From Larix kaempferi (taxonomy: Eukaryota > Streptophyta > Pinopsida > Pinales > Pinaceae), in NCBI GenBank assembly GCA_027924585.1, contig BSBM01000150.1, positions 18,644,001 through 18,708,000 on the forward strand: a stretch of 64,000 nucleotides of DNA, read 5' to 3'. The notes under the pieces are model-generated. The model made no database searches. It had not been told where the DNA came from and saw only the letters and a list, made by a program, of their open reading frames with translations. The stretch's first letter is position 1, and each line of letters begins with the position of its first letter. Positions 56,791 to 64,000 of the stretch are shown here, piece after piece. The translations under genes were made by a program, and so were the position numbers.

Positions 56791-57780
56791 ATGGACAACA
56801 AATCACTCATGTGGCCTAAGCATAAAGACTTGAACTCTGCATCAGTGATTGGAGTTAGAGAGGGAAGTCTCTACAAATTTATTGGAAAACTCTTTCAAGC
56901 CATGATCCATGACGCAATCAATCCTTGTGAGATGTGGCATAGAAGGCTTGGTCATCTCCATTTCAAAGCACTACCCTGATTGCAAAAGATGGTGAAAGGT
57001 ATGCCCATGTTTAAATCTGATTTTGGTAGTGTTTGTAAAGGGTGCGCTCTTGGAAAGAATATTAAGAAAAGTTTTTCAAGTAGTACCAAAAGATCCAAGG
57101 GGATCCTCAACTTGATTCATTCCAATCTATGTGGTCCTATGTCTGCACCCTACTTGAGTGGTTATTTGTATTATGTGATTTTCATAGATGACTTCTCTTG
57201 CAATTCATGGGTTTATTTTATGAAAGCAAAGAGTGAAACTTTCAACAAGTTTCAAGAGTTTAAAGCATTGGTTGAGATTCGGACTGGGAAGCACATTCAT
57301 GCTTTGATATATGATAATAGAGGATAATTTGAGGCCAATGACTTCAATGACTTCTATCGGGATGCAGGAATAAAAAGACAGATGGCTATACCCTACAACC
57401 CCCAACAAAATGGGGTTGCTGAAAGAAAGAACATAACAATATGTGAGGCTGCAAAAGCCATGATGTGTGATCAAGATCTTCCCACATCCTTATGGGCATA
57501 AGCCTCCAACAATGATGTTTATATTAAGAACACAAGCCCTCATGCTATCTTGGGAGAAAAGACTCCTAAAGAGGTTTTCACTGGTGAAAAATCAGATATT
57601 GGACACTTGAATATTTTCAGTTGTCTTGTTTATATTCACATACCAAAAGAGAAGAGGACAAAGATTGAGCCATCCAGAAAGAAATGAACATTTGTTGGAT
57701 ATAGTGAATTCTCCAAAGCCTGCAGAATCTATGTTCCAAGACAAAGAAACATTGAAGTCAACAGAGACGTAACATTTCAT
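56791..57780 (+). pseudogene. Copia integrase, broken
   Basis: Contains 'MWHRRLGHLHFKALP' followed by a stop, 'CKGCALGKNIKKSF', the core start 'IHSNLCGPM' (Asp changed to Asn), 'IDDFSCNSWVYFMKAK', 'YDNRG' then a stop where 'TDNGGEY' is expected, and later 'PYNPQQNGVAERKN'. Several in-frame stops. Inactive. Confidence 0.85.
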
Positions 57781-58129
57781 GAAGAGGCTACCTTCAAGCT
57801 CTCCAATGAACTTCAGTGTGTTTCAGATATGGAGGAGCATGATACTCTTATGATGGAGGATCCAGTTTCTGATTCTCCCCCTTCAAATGGTAAGAGGGAG
57901 AAGGCAGATGATTCCGTAGATCCGCTTGATCCTGAAGAGCCAGAAGATCTAATATAAATATCTCTTGATGAACTTCCTGCTGAGAGGAGATCTGCATGGT
58001 GTCGAGACATTTTGCAAAAGGCATAAAAGCATGGAGCACCTCTAGGCTCATCCAGAGAGTGAAAGAGACTTGAATGATTTTCAGGATATGTACAACATAT
58101 GAAGCACATCAATGATTCATAACCCTCTA

Positions 58130-58284
58130 CCTATGAGGAAGCCTCAAAGCAACAAGTATGGAAAGATGCCATGGTAGAAGAATACAAATCTATCGTGAAG
58201 AATGATGTGTGGGAAGTGGTTCCTAAACCTGATGGAAATTCAATAGTAACTTCCAAGTGGCTTTATAAAATCAAGCATGCAGCT
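58130..58284 (+). pseudogene. Copia reverse transcriptase N-terminal fragment
   Basis: 'KDAMVEEYKSIVKNDVWEVV' and 'SIVTSKWLYKIKHAA' match the start of copia RT. It ends at the insertion point of the next element (58285). Confidence 0.85.
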
Positions 58285-59252
58285 TATTATCACTCAACTT
58301 GTAGCTTCCCCGAGATGGAATCATATCCAGGATGATAGAGGGGGAATACAACTAAAGGAATGACTTTAGAGTATCTCACTCACCGAAAGGGAAACAATTG
58401 TCACTCCGAGTAATATGACTTTTCTTTAAGCCTCATTAAGAGTGGGATAAGGGGGAGACCCTGATCAATCTTTGTGGGGAAAGATCACTTTCCAGGAAAC
58501 CAAATCTCAATTATTTCACAAATTTAACATAAGGGATCCTGATTATAAACCTAGAACAATAAAAGATTAAGATGTTGATTAAGTGGGATCTAGGACAAAA
58601 GGGAACTAGGGTTGAAATATTTAAATGTTTTAGAAACACCCTAGTTTTATGATATTGCTCTTAAGTTGTAATGTACCCATTTCAAAAATTAGGCACACTA
58701 ACTATTCTTCTTTGATGCAGGGGTTAGACTCTTCCTACTGATTCCAAAAAATATCAAAACTTTTCCAAACTGAGTTCTAGACCTACTACAGACTTGTGAC
58801 AGGCCAACAAGGTGTGTGAGATATGGACAAGGACTCTACTTCAACAGAGGCACATTTTCTGGGTGCATCACGCCTGAGATGGTCACATGGACCGCTTGGT
58901 TTTCAGTCCCCTAGACTTTTGTGGAAACCCAACGTCTTCTGGTGCACTCTACATGTGGCTTGACTTAGATCAGAACCCCACACTACTGTAGAAAGGGTTG
59001 GTACCATAAATCAGAGTTGTTTTGGCTTTTAGGAGGGATTCAGAAGAAGTTCACCACACTTGGACTACTCAGTTAGACTACTTTGGCGGGGACCCAAATG
59101 GTACCCAAGATTAACTAATTATGAAAATAATGTTGGGTGTGGTCTTTATGGTGTTCTACCTACCTACATCACTTTATAGAAGTAGAATTGGATCTCTAGA
59201 TCTCAAGATATGCCTTAAACAATTAAACTTGTCAAAATTGGAGGGTGATTCA

Positions 59253-60067
59253 TGTAAAATCTCTATCACAGTAGGATCTAGATACTATAGATACCTCACA
59301 ATTGAAAGATTTAACTTATTATGCAAGAAACAACTGCATATACATTTATGGAAAACACATGATAAAAAACCAGGCATAAATGATCAAATATCAGCACAAA
59401 TGATAAAAAACCAGGCATAAATGATCAAATATCAGCACAAATGATAAAAAACCAGGAAACACAAATGATCAAATATCAAAGTTTATTAACTATCCAATAT
59501 TACAAAGAGTTTGGATCATCCTTATATAGAAATAGGAAGAAATAAGATGCACTTGGAGTGTCCACACTTAGCTAGCTTAGATTTAGCCCCAAACCCCCCT
59601 AGGTTGACCAAATGGTTCCAAAATATCCCAAATGTGTCCAAATTGTGCATGTGAACGTTGGGTGAGCATGGGAGACCAAAATCGTGTTCACACATATGGA
59701 GGAGGTGATTGGTTGGAAGTTAGGTAGGCTAGGGTAGGCCAAAATAGCCAAAAGAGGGGAAAATGACTAGGTTCAATGCATGTGCACCTATGGTCAAACC
59801 CAGATCCATAAAATAGGGAAGGAAGGCGCCTTAGGCATGCTGGTGGTAATAAATGCATGTGGGAGAGCGCCCAACAGCTAGTTTGACCACCCTTGGCCCA
59901 TACTTTTTTCCATACTTTGTTATCTAGTTCACACTTCCCCAAACATGTTCTAACCAACTTATAACAACTTCCTACCAACCTAGGGATGCAATTATTAACC
60001 AGTTTAGCACCTAATAATCATTAATTAATTAATGATTAACGTACTAAGGTATAATATTGTTCTAACA
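59253..60067 (-). repeat. 3' LTR of the short copia-type element
   Basis: Starts TGTAAAATCTC and ends GTTCTAACA (plus strand). It carries an extra tandem copy of 'aaatgataaaaaaccaggca' compared with the other LTR. Confidence 0.93.
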
Positions 60068-60245
60068 CCCCCCCCATAAGCTAGACTTAGTGGAATATCA
60101 AAAATAAAACCTTGGCAACTAAGGCTCAAGTCACCTTTTACAACAGAAATTTTATTTTTCCATGTAAAACGAGGAAAGAGGCAAAACCACATGGGGAAAA
60201 TCCCCCCTTAAGAATGGACATGACACGGAGATGAACAAAATGTCT

Positions 60246-60998
60246 TCAACAAGTCTTGTTCTTCACTTGAATGAGTTGAATGAACAACTTCTTGGGGAAA
60301 GACTTGGTGAAGTTGTTGTGGATGCCATGATCATGCACCAATGCATCAATGTTGTGTAGACAAAAAACATGTTGGGAGGCTCCTTGAAACTCATCATTTG
60401 ATGATGGAGGAGCATCATAAGAATGATTCTTGATGCATACATACTCTGATCTAAATACATAATCAATAATGGAAAAGATATCTCTACAAAATCCTTCCCA
60501 AAGAACATCAAAAGACTCAACAAAATTAGCTTCTTGAGCAGCTGCCATATGGAAAATCAAACCATGTATCTTTCTTCCAAATTGATGTAGCACCTTCCCA
60601 AGTCTATAATAGATCCCATGAGGCTCTGAAATATCAGAATAGGAGTCATATGGATCAGCAAACAATAGAGGTATAGTGTCTCCATGAGCGAATGGCTTTA
60701 CAGTAAGAAGGGAGTGTGCAACTAGATCACACTGACAGTTGAGTGAACTTGAAGGGTCTGGAGACTTGAGTTTTGAACCATAGGTGGTGAGATCAGTCCA
60801 GACATGTGGAACAATAGTCCCATGATATCCAATGACATGGCTCTCCAACCAAGGAATGATATGCAAGATATAAAGACAACGTAGATAAGTGATAGTATTG
60901 GAAACAATGAAATTGTGAGATTTTTCAACTGGAGAACTTGGGGGTTGTATGGTCTTTTGGGAATCCAATGGTTGAGAAAATGGTTTGATGGATGTCAT
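60246..60998 (-). CDS. Unknown 250-residue protein of the short copia-type element
   Basis: I do not recognise this protein. It begins 'MTSIKPFSQPLDSQKTIQPP' and ends 'LFIQLIQVKNKTC'. The first 35 residues are Ser/Pro/Gln-rich; the rest looks globular, with aromatic and His-rich stretches such as 'CLYILHIIPWLESHVIGYHG' and 'KVLHQFGRKIHGLIFHMAAA'. No retroviral active-site motif, signal peptide or obvious membrane segment is seen. Upstream, the same frame continues with Ser/Pro-rich sequence through two stops to about 61200, so the ancestral protein was probably longer and perhaps joined to gag. It lies on the element's coding strand, where pol would be. It could be a remodelled pol or gag remnant, or a captured host sequence. 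Confidence 0.6.
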   Translation of the reverse strand: MTSIKPFSQPLDSQKTIQPPSSPVEKSHNFIVSNTITYLRCLYILHIIPWLESHVIGYHGTIVPHVWTDLTTYGSKLKSPDPSSSLNCQCDLVAHSLLTVKPFAHGDTIPLLFADPYDSYSDISEPHGIYYRLGKVLHQFGRKIHGLIFHMAAAQEANFVESFDVLWEGFCRDIFSIIDYVFRSEYVCIKNHSYDAPPSSNDEFQGASQHVFCLHNIDALVHDHGIHNNFTKSFPKKLFIQLIQVKNKTC

Positions 60999-61147
60999 AA
61001 CCTATATATCAGCCTGCATATCACCTTCCATATCAGAATGGGAAGGATCTGAATGGAGTTAGAAAGAGATTTCAGAAGGCATGTCAAAAACTAGTGAAAA
61101 ATGACTCATATTGGGAGGAAACTTTGGTGAACTGGATGGAGATTCTT

Positions 61148-61660
61148 TCAAGGAAGGGATAGATATTTATGAATCTGATATCCCAGAATGTGAATAAAAA
61201 ATAGAGACATCAGAAATATATTTAACTCTAGCACCCAAAGCATACAACTTATTACTTTTGCAGGGGACATGGAGACAATGTTCTTGTTCCAAAGAGAGCT
61301 TGGCTTCTTCTTTTTTCTTGCAAAATTTGGAACATCAATGTTATGCTCATCAAGTAACTTGGTTAGAATGTCTATCTTATTTCTTAAACAAGATTTTTCA
61401 TTGTGAGAACCTTTGCAATAACCACACTTGGGATTCTCTTTCTTGCTCTTCATTTTCTTGACTTTTGAATCTTCATCACTTGAACTTGAGTTTTCTTCAT
61501 CTGTTTGCTTCTTCTCCTTCATCTTCTTCTCTTGTGGTTTCGACTTGGAATTTTTCTTGCCTCTAGCTTGCTTCAAATCTCTAGCTACAAGTACTTGATC
61601 TTTTTTCTTAATGGAACCCATCAAGACCAACTTGTCTTGCTCTTGAGTTAACATCTCCAC
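61148..61660 (-). pseudogene. Gag C-terminal part with zinc knuckle
   Basis: The 170-residue frame has a Lys/Glu/Ser-rich region, then 'CGYCKGSHNEKSC', a knuckle of CX2CX3HX4C spacing, one residue shorter than the usual form. 'LRNKIDILTKLLDEHNIDVP' follows. It continues the gag at 62219-61785 after a short gap with a frame change. The last 40 residues probably read a shifted frame. Confidence 0.7.
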
Positions 61661-61784
61661 TGAAATCAGCCAAAGATGGCATCTTCCAATTTCTAACTGT
61701 GAGCTTTATGGAGTGAAATGTAGAAACAAAAACTGAGTACTCGGGACCCAATTTTGAAAGAATGGACAAAACCAACTGTTCTTC

Positions 61785-62219
61785 CTACTTGTCAATGCCA
61801 CACTGTTTGATTTGCAAGAACAAGATCTTGAATTTGGTGAATAAATCTTGGATGGATTCAAAATTGCTTGGACTCAGTGAGATCAACTCATTATCAAGTT
61901 GATGGCCCTTCATTTCAACAGTATTTCCAAACAAAGACTCAAGATTGAGCCACACTTCATTTGGAGTAGATAGACTTTCAACATGAAACAAGAGGTCTCT
62001 CGAAATACCGAGACAAAGGAGGTTGAATGCCTCATCCATTCTATTGAAGAATTTCGATTTCTCCACAACAGAGTTTGGCTCAACCTCTGTGCCCATAGTG
62101 ATCCTAAAAAGACCCTTGGATCTCAACAAAATAACCATTTCAGCCTTCCAATTGAAATAGTTGAAAGGAGTGAGCAAATTTGGATGAGTTTGCTCCATTC
62201 TCTTCTGCTGCTTGCGCAC
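61785..62219 (-). CDS. Copia-type gag (UBN2) of the short element, N-terminal part
   Basis: The 144-residue frame begins 'MRKQQKRMEQTHPNLLTPFN' and contains 'YFNWKAEMVILLRSKGLFRI', 'AFNLLCLGISRDLLFHVESL' and 'EVWLNLESLFGNTVEMKGHQ', then 'LISLSPSNFESIQDLFTKFK'. This is the capsid pattern of copia gag proteins (UBN2 family). It starts about 230 bases inside the primer-binding site, as expected. It breaks near 61785, where a frame change leads to the knuckle region, so it may not be functional. Confidence 0.75.
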   Translation of the reverse strand: MRKQQKRMEQTHPNLLTPFNYFNWKAEMVILLRSKGLFRITMGTEVEPNSVVEKSKFFNRMDEAFNLLCLGISRDLLFHVESLSTPNEVWLNLESLFGNTVEMKGHQLDNELISLSPSNFESIQDLFTKFKILFLQIKQCGIDK

Positions 62220-62461
62220 TAGGTGACAATGGTGCTCTTGAATACCTGCAATAAAACTCTCAACACTTAGGAAGGGATCTACACTAATAGATTCAAACCC
62301 TGTTTGATACTAGGTGCATTTGGGAGAGCATCACACCCTGGATAGACTCCAATGGATTCAATGCAATAGTTCCAGGGACTTCTGTGGTTTCTCCACTGCT
62401 TCTGGCATACCACTAAAACAGTCTATTGGTTCAAATAATAGCTCCAAGAGCTATGATACCA

Positions 62462-63213
62462 TGTAAATCTCTATCATAGTGGGATCTAGCTACTATAGAT
62501 ACTTCACAATTGAAATATTTAACTTATTATGCAAGAAACAACTGCATATACATTTCTGAAAAATAAATGATAAAAAACCAGGCATAAATGATCAAATATC
62601 AACACAAATGATAAAAAACCAGGAAACAAAAATGATCAAATATTAGAGTTTATTAACTTTCCCAGATTACAAAGAGTTTGGATCATCCTTATATACACAT
62701 AGGAAGAAATAGGATGCACTTGGAGTTTCCACACTTAGCTAGCTTAGATTTAGCCCCAAACCCTCCTAGGTTGACCAAATGGTTCCAAAATATCCCAAAT
62801 ATGTCCAAATTGTGCATGTGAATGTTGGGTGAGCATGGGAGACCAAAATAGTGTTCACACATGTGGAGGAGGTGGTTGGTTGGAAGTTAGGTAGGCTAGG
62901 GTAGGCCAAAATAGCTAAAAGAGGGGCAAATGACTAGGTTCAATGCACGTGCGCCTATGGTCAAACCTAGATCCATAAAACATGCAAGGAAGGCGCCTTA
63001 GGCATGCTGGTGGTAATAAATGCACGTGGGAGAGCGCCCAACAACATTTTGACCACCCTTGGCCCGTACTTTGTTATCTAGTTCACACTTTCCCAAATAG
63101 GTTCTAACCAACTTTTAGCAACTTCCTAACAACCTAGAGATGTAATTATTAACCAGTTTAGCACCATTAATTAATTACTGATTAAGGGAGTAAGGTATAA
63201 TATTGTTTTAACA
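62462..63213 (-). repeat. 5' LTR of the short copia-type element
   Basis: Starts TGTAAATCTC and ends GTTTTAACA (plus strand), with the primer-binding site directly to the left. It matches 59253-60067 with scattered changes (roughly 7% in the first 135 bases by eye) and a few indels. Confidence 0.93.
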
Positions 63214-63218
63214 ATTCA

Positions 63219-64000
63219 GCTAAACAATTTTTTAAACGAATTCTAATCACACCAGAGGGTGAGATTTTATGTTCTGAGGCTAGTTTCAAGTTGTATTTTG
63301 TCTCATATTTCCAAAGGTACCTTCGGATCGTGAAATAGATGAGTATAAATCATTCTATGACAGCCAAAACCAAAACTAGTCGAATCTGTTAGTACATTAA
63401 GCATAAGAGAGAGAGATCAATAGAAAAGAAAGAGAATTGCATAATAGAACTGAAGATTTATTTTTATTATGCTGCAAAGGACCCAATTAAAACATAGATT
63501 TGATTCCTCAACATTCTTGGCTCATGGAACCCACCCAACATCTCCTTACAACTCACACAACAAGAAAACTAGCTCTAGATTTGCAAATACAAAAGGTGGA
63601 GTATGATTCTCCCACTACAATAGATAGATAACATAAGAGTACTGTAGATAATCTGCAGATCAGCTCTGTGAGAAAGGACAAATTCCTCCCTCCTTAATCA
63701 TGGTGGATAGAGGGGCACATCTCCCAACTGTGTGCAAGGGGAACATCACCCAAGCATAGAATTGCACAAGCAACTCCTTAATGATTTTCATTAATAAAAC
63801 AAGCCAACCTTTGCTAGTGCGACTTGATGCTCCTTTTAAGCTTTGAAAGGCATCCAATACCATGGACCAATACCATGGACATCCCAAAACCATGGACTGA
63901 TTAGTTAGTGTTAATAGATAAATCCATCGGTGCAGACACCAACTGATCTCCCTAGTCTAAATGGTTCGGATCTAAAACAATGCAAAAAAAGAATGAGAAC
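63219..64000. other. Continuation of the large LTR-type insertion
   Basis: Sequence after the nested element belongs to the insertion begun at 58285. No frame with family features was seen. Confidence 0.45.

Larger units (their letters stand above)
54219..58284 (+). mobile_element. Decayed Ty1/copia element (5' LTR, gag, partial pol), cut by a later insertion
   Basis: The order is a probable LTR (54219-55539), primer-binding site TGGTATCAGAGCTC at 55540-55553, gag (55631-56180), zinc knuckle and protease (56127-56771), integrase (56791-57780) and the first part of RT (to 58284). There the large LTR-type insertion starts inside 'WLYKIKHAA'. The rest of RT, RNase H and the 3' LTR would lie beyond the window. 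The proteins are the same general lineage as the intron-1 copia element. Confidence 0.85.
59253..63213 (-). mobile_element. Short copia-type LTR element with gag, no pol, and an unknown ORF; TSD ATTCA
   Basis: LTRs are 59253-60067 (815 bp) and 62462-63213 (752 bp), both TG...CA, with ATTCA at 59248-59252 and 63214-63218. The primer-binding site (complement of 62450-62461, TGGTATCATAGC) and a G-rich polypurine tract (complement of 60068-60075) fix minus orientation. A TATA motif is present in the LTR (complement around 59523). The internal part of 2.39 kb has gag, then a 250-residue unknown frame. No protease, integrase, RT or RNase H motif was found, so it must depend on proteins from elsewhere if ever mobile. 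Confidence 0.93.
58285..64000 (-). mobile_element. Large LTR-type insertion, continues beyond the window
   Basis: The left end TATTATCACTCAACTTG resembles the left end of the solo LTR at 35771 (TGTTATCACACAACTTG), and the next 200 bases are recognisably similar, with 'atccaggatg.tagagg' and 'gggggagaccct.atcaat' shared. It is inserted in the copia RT after CAGCT. The right end lies outside the window; a second-level insertion occupies 59253-63213. No family-like frames in its own sequence (58285-59252, 63219-64000). Confidence 0.65.

Overview
The window looks like nuclear DNA from a large, repeat-rich plant genome, most likely a gymnosperm such as a conifer. This is inferred from one conserved plant gene with an 18.7 kb first intron, many old solo LTRs, decayed LINEs, and Ty1/copia and Ty3/gypsy elements nested up to three deep. 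The species cannot be named from the sequence.

The only host gene I can support is a mitochondrial pyruvate dehydrogenase kinase (PDK) on the plus strand. It has six exons between 23515 and 52109 (coding 249+259+181+148+211+59 nt, 368 residues). All introns are GT-AG, the reading frame is open throughout, and every diagnostic motif of the family is present. It looks functional. Introns 1, 3 and 4 have absorbed most of the local transposons.

Layout. 1-4293: decayed minus-strand LINE. 4859-11772: decayed minus-strand gypsy element (gag and protease left, 5' LTR at 10358-11772) whose protease is split by a solo LTR of the same family (5128-7330). 11773-17912: a second LINE piece broken by two solo LTRs (12079-16425 and 16959-17700). 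17913-22480: AT-rich, nothing recognised. 22488-23514: PDK upstream region with local duplications and two G-boxes. 23515-52109: PDK. Intron 1 holds a gypsy pol remnant (27040-27452 and 39981-40640) split by a copia element (27453-39975), whose own 5' LTR is split by two further solo LTRs (33661-35484 and 35771-39958). Intron 3 holds a hAT-type MITE. Intron 4 holds a decayed LTR, a 378 bp tandem duplication, a solo LTR and a LINE tail. 54219 to the window end: a decayed plus-strand copia element, interrupted at 58285 by a large LTR-type element, itself interrupted by a short copia-type element (59253-63213).

Most insertions were delimited by finding TG...CA ends and matching 5 bp target-site duplications (8 bp for the hAT element), so their boundaries are good to the base. 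The most unusual item is the 59253-63213 element. It has intact LTRs, primer-binding site and polypurine tract, a gag, no detectable pol, and an unrecognised 250-residue reading frame where pol should be. Other items worth attention are a duplicated in-frame splice donor at PDK exon 1, two non-coding solo-LTR-like insertions of more than 4 kb, and LINE copies in which an ORF2 tail lies directly upstream of ORF1.
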